This document shows, piece after piece, positions 1 through 7,690 of a stretch of DNA of 64,000 bases. Origin of the DNA: Halobaculum sp. XH14 (lineage in GTDB: Archaea > Halobacteriota > Halobacteria > Halobacteriales > Haloferacaceae); the NCBI RefSeq assembly GCF_032116555.1, contig NZ_CP134949.1, forward strand, positions 248,001 to 312,000, read 5' to 3'. The translations under genes and the position numbers were made by a program. The notes under the pieces are model-generated. The model worked only from the letters and a program-made list of their open reading frames with translations, did no database searches and was not told the DNA's origin. How positions within the stretch are numbered: position 1 is the stretch's first letter; the number at the start of each line of letters is the position of its first letter.

Positions 1-201
1 GGCGACCCGCCCCATGTCCTCTGGGTGCTGGAGGAATCGCTCGGCCAGGTCCGGGTCGAACGTGTAGAGGTCGTCGTACTCGACGTGGAGCGAGCGTTGC
101 TCCTTGGGGTACCGCTGGGCGAGCGCGGCGATCTCGTCGCCGTAGTACGTGCGGTAGAAACTCAGGAACTGGTCGAGTTCCTGGCGCTCCATCTGACTCA
201 T
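1..201 (-). CDS. mcm: MCM replicative helicase, N-terminal fragment (cut by window edge)
   Basis: Reading leftward from the ATG at 201, the 67 visible residues begin MSQMERQELDQFLSFYRTYY and continue with QRSLHVEYDDLYTFDPDLAE. This is the characteristic start of haloarchaeal minichromosome maintenance proteins, the hexameric ATPase that unwinds origin DNA. Only the first part of the N-terminal A domain is inside the window; the OB fold, zinc finger and AAA+ domain lie beyond position 1. A TTCTTA-type box about 25-30 nt upstream of the ATG (near 226-233) suggests a leaderless transcript. The identification rests on the N-terminal motif only, but that motif is distinctive. Confidence 0.85.
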   Translation of the reverse strand, partial: MSQMERQELDQFLSFYRTYYGDEIAALAQRYPKEQRSLHVEYDDLYTFDPDLAERFLQHPEDMGRVA

Positions 202-493
202 TGGAACGAGTTACTGCGTCATAGGGTAAGAAGGGTTGGCTTCCACTGGAACTGAAGGGGGGTTCGCGTTCGGGGTCGTGTCAGTGGGTTTCGGGCGGCC
301 ATCGCCCGTCGAACTCGTCGGCCCAGTTGATCGTCCGCTGTGACTGTTTTGGCTCCGCGACACGAAGCCACATGGCAGTCTCAAACGCATCTTCGGCGAC
401 GAGGTACCTCGACTCAAAACGTACGTGGGGAACCGAAATCGGGATGAAGGGCCGACTTCACTCCGAACTCCCCGTCCTACCACGGGTGTAAAA
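202..493. other. Intergenic gap between mcm and tRNA-Pro
   Basis: About 290 bases without a convincing gene. It holds the presumed mcm promoter near 226-233 (minus strand). A 90-codon minus-strand reading frame here is Ser/Arg/Pro-rich, lacks the acidic bias of the real genes and is judged to be chance. Confidence 0.5.
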
Positions 494-566
494 TGGGACC
501 GCCCAGATTTGAACTGGGGTCAATGGCACCCAAGGCCACAAGTATACCAGGCTAACCCACGGTCCC
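494..566 (-). tRNA. tRNA-Pro (UGG)
   Basis: The minus strand folds as a complete tRNA: acceptor GGGACCG pairs with CGGTCCC, the anticodon stem GTGGC pairs with GCCAT around the loop CTTGGGT (anticodon UGG, proline), and the T arm is CCCAG-TTCAAAT-CTGGG. Discriminator A is at 494. There is no intron and no encoded CCA. The anticodon is read directly from the loop. Confidence 0.95.
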
Positions 567-657
567 GTGCTTCGATAGAGAGCCGACTCGCGCCTAAGCG
601 TTTCGTTCTGCCCGACCACCCCATCCGACCGCCCTCCACCCGACAACCGCCACGCCC

Positions 658-2520
658 CTACAACCCCAGCCCGAAGAAGAAGTCCACCCCGATCGGCGTC
701 ACGACGGCGAAGATGGCCTGCAGCGGCCCGCCGACGCGGACGTAGTCCGAGAACCGGTACCCGCCCGGCCCGTAGACGAACAGGTTCGTCTGGTAGCCGA
801 CCGGCGTCATGAACGCCGTGCTGGCCGCGAACGTGACCGCCATGGCGAACGCGAGCGGGTTCGCGCCGAGCGTGCCCGCCGCCTCGATGGCGACCGGGAT
901 CATCAACACGACGCTCGCGTTGTTGGAGATGACGTTCGTCAGCAGCGCCGTGACGACGTAGAAGACGCCCAGCAGCACCAGCGGCGGGAGCACGTCGCCG
1001 GCCGCGACGACCGCGTCCGCGAGCAGACTCGCGGCGCCGGAGGACTCCAGCGCGATGCCGAGCGGGATGACGCCAGCGAGCAGGAAGATGACGTCCCACT
1101 GTACGGCGTCGTACACCTCCGGCGGGCGCAGACAGCCCGTCACGACCATCGCCAGCGCGCCCGCGAGCGCGGAGACGACGATGGGCATGACGCCCAGCGC
1201 GGCCAGCGCGACGACGGCGCCGACGATGCCGACCGCGACCGACGTCCGCGACTCCCGGTAGTCGTGCTGCTCGATCTCCTGGGCGACGATGAAGTTCCGG
1301 TTCGCGTCGAGCCGTTCCAGCGACTCGACCGACGCCTGCACGAGCAGCGTGTCGCCGACCCGCAGGGGCACCTCGTCCATCCGCTGGCGGATGAGTTCGC
1401 GGCCGCGCCGGAGCGCGAGCACCGTCGCGTCGTAGCGCTGGCGGAAGCTCGCGGTGGCGAGCGAGTCGCCGACGAGCGAGGAGCCGGGCGCGATGACCAC
1501 CTCGACGAGGTTCTTCGGTCCCTCGGCGGCCTCGAGTTCGTCCTCGTCGACGGTCGCCTCCGGGACGAGGTCGAGCCCTTCCACGTCGAGTAGTTCGACC
1601 AGCGTGGCGCGGTCGGTCCGGACCGCGAACACGTCGCCGGGCTGGATCTCCTTCTGGCCGAGCGGTTCGAGGAACACGCGCTCGTCCCGGATGAGCTGGA
1701 CGAGGTCGACGTCGAACGGGGTGTCCTCCAGGGCCCCCTCGACGCGCTGGCCGACCAGCGGCGAGTCCGGGCGAACGACGACCTCGGTGAGGTAGTCGGC
1801 CATCTCGAACTCCTCGGTGAGGTCCGCCCGGGGTTCGATCCTGGCAGGGGTGAGCCAGCGGCCGACCGTGAGCAGGTAGACCGAGCCGATGACGAGCAAC
1901 ACCGCGCCCAGCGGGAGGAACTCGAACATCCGGAACTCGCGGGCCACCGCCGCCGGCGCGAGCCGGCTGTACAGGTCCGAGGCGAGGATGTTCGTCGACG
2001 TCCCGATGAGCGTGAGCGTCCCCCCGACCATCGAGGCGTACGACAGCGGCAGGAGGAGCTTTGAGGGGGAGGTTCGCCCGCGTTCGGCCAGATCTGTCAC
2101 CATCGGGAGGAGGACGGCGACCGCCGCGGTGTTGTTGATGATCCCCGAGACGGGCCCGACGAGCCCGATGGTCGCCCCGAGCTGTTTCGTCTCGTCACCC
2201 TGGGTCAGCCGTGAGATGAACCCGCCGAGCCGCTGGATGATGCCCGTCCGGCGGACGCCCTCGCTCAGGACGAACATGGCGAGGACGGTCAGCGTCGCGG
2301 CGTTGGCGAACCCGGAGAGCCCCTGTTCGACGGTGACGAGTTCGACCGGCCCGGCGAGGAGTCCGGCGTTCGCCAGCGCGGTCGAGACTGGACCGGTGAG
2401 GAGGAGCGCGACCAGCAACCCGAGCGCGGTGATGTCCACCGGAACCGGCTCGGTGACGAACAGCACCAGTGCGGCGAGGACGAACGCGAAGACCAGCAGT
2501 ATCTCGGGGGCGACCGGCAC
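658..2520 (-). CDS. SLC13-type anion permease with two TrkA-C (RCK_C) domains
   Basis: A polytopic membrane protein of about 620 residues. An N-terminal half of hydrophobic helices contains SGIINNTAAVAVLLPMV and IGTSTNILAS, typical of the DASS/SLC13 (citrate/sulfate/dicarboxylate) and ArsB-NhaD superfamily. Two soluble RCK_C domains follow at roughly residues 240-320 and 335-415, and a second membrane half contains LLTNVISNNASVVLMIPVA. Family members are Na+-coupled anion transporters, and the RCK_C domains are thought to be regulatory. The substrate cannot be deduced. The frame is open to a TTG at 2547, but a TTTTGCC box at about 2543-2549 lies about 25 nt upstream of GTG 2520, so I favour the GTG start of a leaderless mRNA. 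Confidence 0.85.
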   Translation of the reverse strand: MPVAPEILLVFAFVLAALVLFVTEPVPVDITALGLLVALLLTGPVSTALANAGLLAGPVELVTVEQGLSGFANAATLTVLAMFVLSEGVRRTGIIQRLGGFISRLTQGDETKQLGATIGLVGPVSGIINNTAAVAVLLPMVTDLAERGRTSPSKLLLPLSYASMVGGTLTLIGTSTNILASDLYSRLAPAAVAREFRMFEFLPLGAVLLVIGSVYLLTVGRWLTPARIEPRADLTEEFEMADYLTEVVVRPDSPLVGQRVEGALEDTPFDVDLVQLIRDERVFLEPLGQKEIQPGDVFAVRTDRATLVELLDVEGLDLVPEATVDEDELEAAEGPKNLVEVVIAPGSSLVGDSLATASFRQRYDATVLALRRGRELIRQRMDEVPLRVGDTLLVQASVESLERLDANRNFIVAQEIEQHDYRESRTSVAVGIVGAVVALAALGVMPIVVSALAGALAMVVTGCLRPPEVYDAVQWDVIFLLAGVIPLGIALESSGAASLLADAVVAAGDVLPPLVLLGVFYVVTALLTNVISNNASVVLMIPVAIEAAGTLGANPLAFAMAVTFAASTAFMTPVGYQTNLFVYGPGGYRFSDYVRVGGPLQAIFAVVTPIGVDFFFGLGL

Positions 2521-2866
2521 GGGCGATGGGTCGCCCGGAGTCGGCAAAAGGGTAGGGGATGCGGTTCAGGACGCGTGAGTGACGGTGTCACAGGTCGATC
2601 ATCTCGGCTGTTCGTTTCAGCGCGAAATGGGACGAACAGGAGGTGAGTAGGACTACGTAGCTACCGTGAGTTCTACGTCCAGTTGTCGTCGATACAGGAT
2701 TTTGGGGTCGTGATGGATATAGAAAACGTATGGAGCAGAACTCCCCAATGTCTTGGGCTATCCCTGAAAATCGAACTTGTAGCGCGGTATGAGAACTTTG
2801 AGGCGTCAAACTATCAAATAGTATTCATAGATCGTGTTGATGAATGCTTGGACCGTGGGATGCCGG
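2521..2866. other. Lower-GC intergenic stretch, no confident gene
   Basis: Some 346 bases between the permease and the ArsR operon are visibly more AT-rich than the surroundings, especially 2690-2860. Short frames run through on both strands (2683-2904 plus, 2588-2809 minus), but neither has a recognisable domain or the acidic composition of neighbouring proteins. It may be the remnant of an acquired element. I see no inverted termini or transposase motif. Confidence 0.4.
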
Positions 2867-3094
2867 TTAGCCCATCACAATGTAGAAGACAACGAATCCA
2901 GTGACGAAGAATAGGACAATGCCGACGAGCGCATGCAGCGATGGATGCATATCGATATTGGACAGCATCAGGTAGTGTGCCCCAGTCGCCAGAACAATCG
3001 AGAGAAGAACGGCGAGGCTGATCTTTCCCCATTCTTGGTCCTCACCCGTCGTGGATTCTGTGCCTGCTTCTCCGCTGGTGGTGTCAGTTGACAT
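2867..3094 (-). CDS. Small two-helix membrane protein, third gene of the ArsR-SRPBCC operon
   Basis: 75 residues starting at ATG 3094. A short hydrophilic, Thr/Glu-rich head (about 26 residues) is followed by two hydrophobic segments: ISLAVLLSIVLATGAHYLML and a C-terminal helix rich in Val, Phe and Ile. It begins 2 nt after the SRPBCC stop codon, so it is almost certainly co-transcribed with the two genes upstream. I recognise no family. Position suggests a membrane partner regulated together with the SRPBCC protein, but its function is unknown. Confidence 0.7.
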   Translation of the reverse strand: MSTDTTSGEAGTESTTGEDQEWGKISLAVLLSIVLATGAHYLMLSNIDMHPSLHALVGIVLFFVTGFVVFYIVMG

Positions 3095-3096
3095 GG

Positions 3097-3579
3097 TCAG
3101 TCCTCCACCAGACCCGCGAGTTTCCGGAGGGAGTCTTCCCAAGCCTCCACGACCCCGTATTCCTCGGCGACATCCTTGGGGATCCCTTCTAAGCGGAGGG
3201 TGACCTCGGTCCCGGCAGGGACCGTATCCAAGTTGACCGTTACCGTACTGGAGCCATCACCCTCCTCGGTCCAGACGATCTTCTCGCCGCGTTTGAGTTC
3301 CTGGTAGGTGCCTTCGAACGTGTGGTTGTGTTGTTCCATCTCTTCGGTTTCAGCAATGTTCTCGACTTGGAAGGACCCGCCCTCTTCGGGTTCGACCTCC
3401 TGAACGTCGGCGCTGAAGCCGTCCGGAGGCGACCACACCGCGATGTCGTCAGGATCGAGAAACGCCTCGTAAACCCGGTCGGGCGGCGCTTCGATCACGC
3501 GACTCGCGGTTATCCTTCCCTCCTCGTCCGCCGTGGTCTCTGTCGTTGATGCATCGCCTTCGTTGGCGTTGTCTGTCAT
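3097..3579 (-). CDS. SRPBCC (AHSA1-like, START-fold) protein
   Basis: 160 residues. After a 20-residue acidic tail, the core shows the AHSA1/SRPBCC pattern: ITASRVIEAPPDRVYEAFLD, then PDGFSADV, EPEEGGSFQV, and a C-terminal helix WEDSLRKLAGLVED. Members bind hydrophobic ligands in a deep pocket or act as Aha1-like factors. The ATG at 3579 overlaps the ArsR stop by 4 nt (ATGA), so the two are translationally coupled. ArsR-SRPBCC pairs are common in bacteria and archaea, with the regulator controlling the pair. The ligand is unknown. Confidence 0.85.
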   Translation of the reverse strand: MTDNANEGDASTTETTADEEGRITASRVIEAPPDRVYEAFLDPDDIAVWSPPDGFSADVQEVEPEEGGSFQVENIAETEEMEQHNHTFEGTYQELKRGEKIVWTEEGDGSSTVTVNLDTVPAGTEVTLRLEGIPKDVAEEYGVVEAWEDSLRKLAGLVED

Positions 3580-3914
3580 TGGTCTTCGTTCTCCAGATGG
3601 TCGGCCAGCGCCGCTAACCGGTCCTCCCAGAAGACGCGATACTGGGTCAGCCACCCGAACGCCGCGGAAAGCGGCACGGCATCAAGGTGGCAGCGGCGAA
3701 CGAGACCGTCCTTCTCGACATCGATTAACCCAGCATCCTCCAGCACGCGCAGGTGCTTGGATACGGCTGGCAGGGAAACGTCGTGAGGCTCGGCTAGCTC
3801 GCCCACACTCTCCGGGCCGTCGGTCAACTGTTCGAGGATTGACCGACGTATCGGGTGAGAGAGTGCCTGGAAGACCGCGTCGAGGTCCAAGTCGTCCGGC
3901 TTCTGTTCAACCAT
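3576..3914 (-). CDS. ArsR-family winged-helix repressor
   Basis: 112 residues from ATG 3914 (a GTG at 3938 would add 8 residues but lies inside the operator). The HTH is clear: FQALSHPIRRSILEQL, then VGELAEPHDVSLPAVSKHLR and LEDAGLIDVEKDGLVRRCHL. It belongs to the metal-independent ArsR subgroup usually paired with SRPBCC proteins; I see no CxC metal site. A TTTAA-type TATA element at 3941-3946 is embedded in a perfect palindrome (3938-3961) about 25-30 nt upstream of ATG 3914. That supports both this start and autorepression. Confidence 0.88.
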   Translation of the reverse strand: MVEQKPDDLDLDAVFQALSHPIRRSILEQLTDGPESVGELAEPHDVSLPAVSKHLRVLEDAGLIDVEKDGLVRRCHLDAVPLSAAFGWLTQYRVFWEDRLAALADHLENEDQ

Positions 3915-3937
3915 CCGGTCGAGTATATGGTGCTCCA

Positions 3938-3961
3938 CTATTTAACTCTCTAGTTAAATAG
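3938..3961 (-). promoter_or_regulatory. Perfect palindromic operator overlapping the TATA box of the ArsR operon
   Basis: The arms CTATTTAACT (3938-3947) and AGTTAAATAG (3952-3961) are exact reverse complements separated by CTCT. The dyad covers the TATA element that would direct a leaderless transcript starting at ATG 3914. Binding of a homodimeric ArsR here would block TBP/TFB. It is the natural site for the repressor encoded immediately downstream. Confidence 0.8.
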
Positions 3962-4135
3962 TTGTGGGGAACAATTATAAGGCGGGTCGAGACCACCTGC
4001 GCCCTCGGCGGATCGCTTGGCGATTGAACTCCCGTCAAGCCCCGCTGCCCTGTCCCAACAGGAGGAATCCGGCTCGCCGCTCTCCCGAGGACCACGGAAT
4101 ATTGATTAGCCAACACAACATCTTCGTGAGTGATT

Positions 4136-4941
4136 ATGAGCGAGCCTGGCCCAATCACGATCCAGCGAATCTCCGAACTCGTGATGGCGAATCGAGCGAT
4201 CAGAGCACCCTACTACAATAAAGACCACGACGAAGGGGTACGTTTCGCGGATCTGGAAAAGGGACTCCAATGGGTGCCGACGCCATTCCAGCCTTGCTGG
4301 GTCTGTTCCGGGTTGAGCAAGACACCCGGGACGACCATCCAAACGGCTGGGTGGGCTTCGCTCGCCACTGGCGAGGGGACACGCTGCGGCTGGACTTCGA
4401 CCTGTTTTCCGGACACGAAGAGCCAGACCCGATATTGGTCGTGACCGCGATAGCAGGCCGAGCGGGGAAGAAAACTATCGTGGACGAAGACTTTGGAGAA
4501 GTCGATCTGTCGGCCCAGGTTCCGACGGCGGAGGAATGGGAAGAACGGCAAAAACGGTACCAGGCGGCGCGGAGGGACGATGACACCGATGGACCGACTG
4601 CGGTCAAGGCGTACATTGCAGCGCTGCCGGGGTGGAAGCGCGAGGTCGCGGCACGGTTCGACGGGATCATCCAGCAGGAACTGCCCGACGTGCGCCGCGC
4701 CGTGAAGTGGCACCAGCCATTCTTTGGCGTCGAGGACCAGGGGTGGTTCGCGTCATTCAGTGCATTCTCAAAACACGTGAAACTGTCATTCGTGTCCGAA
4801 TCGTACCTCGAGCCGGAGCCACCCAGCGGGACGGCTCCGGAGAGACAGGCCCTGGACCTGGAGGAGACGGACGCGCTGGACGAAGAGCAGGTCGCCTCCT
4901 GGATCCGGCAAGCGGCCGACGATCCGGGGATGGACTGGTGA
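4136..4941 (+). pseudogene. DUF1801-domain protein, frameshifted copy
   Basis: This 806-nt locus is homologous throughout to the intact 807-nt gene at 60749-61555. The first 46 codons (MSEPGPITIQRISELVMANR to GLQW) match the paralog in one frame. Codon 47, GGG in the intact copy, is reduced to GT at 4274-4275, after which the match continues in the next frame to the stop at 4941 (GADAIPALLG, AVKWHQPFFGVEDQGWFASF). So a single nucleotide is missing. An ATG at 4270 could still allow a 223-residue C-terminal product carrying the DUF1801 core. By eye, about four in five residues agree with the paralog. The lesion could also be an assembly error. Confidence 0.85.
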
Positions 4942-5038
4942 GGAAGCCCGCGTTTGTGATGGCTGTAAAGCAGCGACGAATCCTACCCGCGGGCGTACAT
5001 GATTACTACCAACTCTATACTTACCGGTCGGATCAAAC

Positions 5039-5377
5039 CTACAGCTGCCCCTCGAGTTCCAGCAGCCGCTTCAGGACGAGTCCCTCGATCCGAGCGATGT
5101 GTTCGACGAGCTCGTCGTCGGTGTCGAGCTGATACATCGGACTCCCGCCGACCGTCCGCGTCTCCTCGACGAGCCCGAGCGCTTCGAGTTCGTCCAGGTG
5201 GTCGTACACCGTGCTCCGCGCGACGCCCGCGAGCCGCGCGATATCGCTCGTGTTGAGGTCGTGGTCCGTCTCGCTCACCAGTGCTCCGACGATCTTCGTT
5301 CGCGCCGGCGTCCCGAACAGATACGTCAGCGGGGTGTCCTCCGCGTACGCCTCGTCGCTGGTCTCCGTTTGCACCAT
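5039..5377 (-). CDS. Winged-helix transcriptional regulator
   Basis: 112 residues. TPARTKIVGALVS opens an HTH with STSDI-type helix 2 (NTSDIARLAGVARSTVYDHL) followed by DELEALGLVEETRTVGGSPM, the wing. The final 20 residues (IARIEGLVLKRLLELEGQL) look like a dimerisation helix. It resembles the ArsR/TrmB-like one-domain regulators abundant in haloarchaea. It sits immediately downstream of the helicase gene in the same orientation with a 100-nt gap containing an AT-rich stretch, so it is probably a separate unit. Target unknown. Confidence 0.82.
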   Translation of the reverse strand: MVQTETSDEAYAEDTPLTYLFGTPARTKIVGALVSETDHDLNTSDIARLAGVARSTVYDHLDELEALGLVEETRTVGGSPMYQLDTDDELVEHIARIEGLVLKRLLELEGQL

Positions 5378-5478
5378 CTCTGCTCGTCTTCTCGACGGAC
5401 TCGTACTTGGCCGTTTTGCTCAATACTACACCACCGTAGCTTATGGAAGACAGAATTTCGCCTCTGCGATCCGATAGA

Positions 5479-7515
5479 TTACAGCTCCTGGTCGGCCAGT
5501 TCCATGTCGGCCACCACGCTGTACGGCGTCTCGCCACGGCGAATCCCGTCCAGAATCCTGAAGGCGTCGTCGGGCGCGAGGAAGTGCCGGGTCACCGCGC
5601 GGCCGAGCGGCGTCGGCGCGAGGCCGTCGATGAACTCCCACTCGAGCAGTTTCCCGATCGCGTGCGTGGTGGGCACGTCGCCGAGCATCCGGTCGTTCAG
5701 CGCCTTCGCGCGCTTGCCGGCGACGACGACGTTCGCCAGCGTCTCCTCGGCGGCGGTCGACTCGTCGTAGACGGTCGTCACGTCCTCCATCTCGCCCTTG
5801 AGGAGTTTGAACGCGACCTCGTCCTCGGTCATCTCCATCGAGTTGTGGTACACCGCATCGGGTTCGACGAGCGTGTAGACGGTGCCCTCGTCGTGATAGT
5901 CCGGCCGCCCCGCCCGGCCGAGCATCTGCTCGAACTCCTGGACGGAGAGCCACTCGATGCCCATCGCCAGCGAGTCGAAGATGACCTGCGAGGCCGGGAA
6001 GTCGACGCCGGCCGCCAGTGCTGCGGTCGTCACGACGGCCGCGAGGTCCTGGTTCCCGAACTGGCGCTCGACGGTCTTGCGGCGCTTGTAGTCGAGCCCG
6101 GCGTGGTAGGGGGCGCTGCTGTACTCCAGCTTCCGGGAGATCTCGTGACACCGGCGGCGGGAGTTGGTGAAGACGATCGTCTGCCCGCGGTACCCCTTCG
6201 AGGACTCGCCGTCGAACGCGCGCTTCACGAGGTCGTTCTCCAGGCGGAGCTTCTCCCGGTCGTCGGCGAAGGTGACGTGGCGCTCGATGGGCACCGGGCG
6301 CTCCTCGAACTCGATGAGCGTCGCGCCGAGGTTCTCCGCGAGCCACTCGGGGTTGCCGACGGTCGCCGAGAGGTAGATCCACTGCGCGCGGGAGTCCCGC
6401 CGCTCGGAGTAGTGTTTCAGCCGGGAGATCATCCCGTCGAGTCGGTGGCCCCGGCCCTCCTCCTTCAGCGTGTGGACCTCGTCGATGACCACCGTCCCGA
6501 TGTCGCCCATGTCCTTGCCCGTCCGGAGCGCGTGGTCGATGCCCTCGTAGGTGCCGACGATGACGTCGGCGTCCGGGTCGAACCGGTTGCCGTCGTCGTT
6601 GATGCGCGAGGCGCCGACGCGGATGGTCACGTCGAGCACGTCGCCGTAGCGGTCCTCGAAGTCCTCGTGCTTCTGGTTGGCGAGCGCGACGAGCGGCACG
6701 AGAAACAGCATCTTCCCGTTCCCGTTGAGCGCGTTGTCGACCCCGGCGAGTTCGCCCACCAGGGTCTTCCCGGTCGCGGTCGCGCTCACGACCAGCTGGT
6801 CGTCGCCGTCGAACAGGCCGTTCCGAACCGAGAGGCTCTGGACCGGGAGCAGCTCCTCGAAGCGGCCCTCGGCCCGATCCTGGAGGCCGGGGTGGAGGTT
6901 CAGCTCGTCGACGCGAACGGGGTCGACATCGTCGACGGTCGCCGAGATGGTGTCGAACCGCGTGAGGTCGGGGTCGAGGTTCCCCTGCAGGAGGTTCGTG
7001 ATGCGGTCGAGGTCGCCGACCTCCAGCAGCAACTCCTCCAGTCGTTCCCGTGCCGCGCCGGTGAACTGGCCCTTGTAGGAGAGTTCGCGCTCGAGTTCGC
7101 GCGTCGCGCAGTCCTGACAGATGTGGTCGCGGTCGGCCTTCACCGCGGTGTCCTCGGTGACCGGCGAGTAGCGCCCGTCGTTCGCGCAGTACCGGCAGGT
7201 GCGCACCTGCACGGCCTCAAGCTGGTAGGCGTCGAGCATCTCCACCAGCCGGTCGCGGGCGCTCCGGTCGGTCTGCTCGGAGATGCGGATGCGTTCGGCG
7301 GCGCGGGCGAGGTCGACGAACTGGTCGGGCTGGCGGGGCTCCTCGTCGCCCCCGCGCTTCACGCGGAAGCGGCGGGGTCGCGGCCCGGCGTCGGCCTCCT
7401 TCAGTTCGAGCATCCCGTGGAGCACGCGCTCGCCGTCCCGCCTCACTGCGACCGCGTACTCGTCGCCACGCTGGTGGAGGAACAGCGTCTCGACCCCCGG
7501 AAGCTGTTCGGACAC
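5479..7515 (-). CDS. Ski2-like superfamily 2 DEAD/DEAH helicase with Cys-rich insert
   Basis: 678 residues. Motif I SATATGKT is near residue 243, motif II DEVH near 343, motif III SAT, the domain-2 motifs IVFTNSRRRCHEISRKLE and TTAALAAGVDFPASQVIFD, and motif VI QMLGRAGRP near 529. This order and the RAGR motif place it among Ski2/Hel308-like SF2 helicases. The first 200 residues are a family-specific region with two Cys pairs, CRYC (about 106) and CQDC (about 132), likely a zinc-binding knuckle. The C-terminus carries a helical, winged-helix-like region. It is a conserved haloarchaeal helicase of unknown physiological role, plausibly in DNA repair or RNA remodelling. Confidence 0.9.
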   Translation of the reverse strand: MSEQLPGVETLFLHQRGDEYAVAVRRDGERVLHGMLELKEADAGPRPRRFRVKRGGDEEPRQPDQFVDLARAAERIRISEQTDRSARDRLVEMLDAYQLEAVQVRTCRYCANDGRYSPVTEDTAVKADRDHICQDCATRELERELSYKGQFTGAARERLEELLLEVGDLDRITNLLQGNLDPDLTRFDTISATVDDVDPVRVDELNLHPGLQDRAEGRFEELLPVQSLSVRNGLFDGDDQLVVSATATGKTLVGELAGVDNALNGNGKMLFLVPLVALANQKHEDFEDRYGDVLDVTIRVGASRINDDGNRFDPDADVIVGTYEGIDHALRTGKDMGDIGTVVIDEVHTLKEEGRGHRLDGMISRLKHYSERRDSRAQWIYLSATVGNPEWLAENLGATLIEFEERPVPIERHVTFADDREKLRLENDLVKRAFDGESSKGYRGQTIVFTNSRRRCHEISRKLEYSSAPYHAGLDYKRRKTVERQFGNQDLAAVVTTAALAAGVDFPASQVIFDSLAMGIEWLSVQEFEQMLGRAGRPDYHDEGTVYTLVEPDAVYHNSMEMTEDEVAFKLLKGEMEDVTTVYDESTAAEETLANVVVAGKRAKALNDRMLGDVPTTHAIGKLLEWEFIDGLAPTPLGRAVTRHFLAPDDAFRILDGIRRGETPYSVVADMELADQEL

Positions 7516-7569
7516 GTTGTTGGAGTTTCCTATGTCGATGCGGTATTTCAGCCGTTCGCCTTCCGCTCG

Positions 7570-7605
7570 CCCGTGCTTCCTCGATAACCGCGGGGGCTTC
7601 CGCGG
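7570..7605 (+). repeat. Dispersed repeat, module A, copy 1
   Basis: The stretch GTGCTTCCTCGATAACCGCG followed by GGGGCTTCC recurs almost exactly at 13763-13787 and, inverted, at 13679-13700. A truncated form is at 49664-49678. It sits between the helicase and srp54 genes. It contains the palindrome CCGCGG but no coding content. Confidence 0.75.
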
Positions 7606-7690
7606 TCGTCACCACGGTAGCAGCGGTCGCTCACGACCCAACCCGGCCGACGAAGTACCCGTACCGCAACGAAATCCGAGACGTCCAGAA

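Noticed and set aside
2683-2904. Possible plus-strand gene in the low-GC gap
   Set aside because: No domain and no promoter spacing, and it overlaps the 3' end of a minus-strand operon gene.
5443-7587. Plus-strand frame of over 700 codons opposite the helicase
   Set aside because: It is a shadow of the helicase gene with Val/Arg/Leu-rich composition and no domain; the minus strand carries all SF2 motifs.
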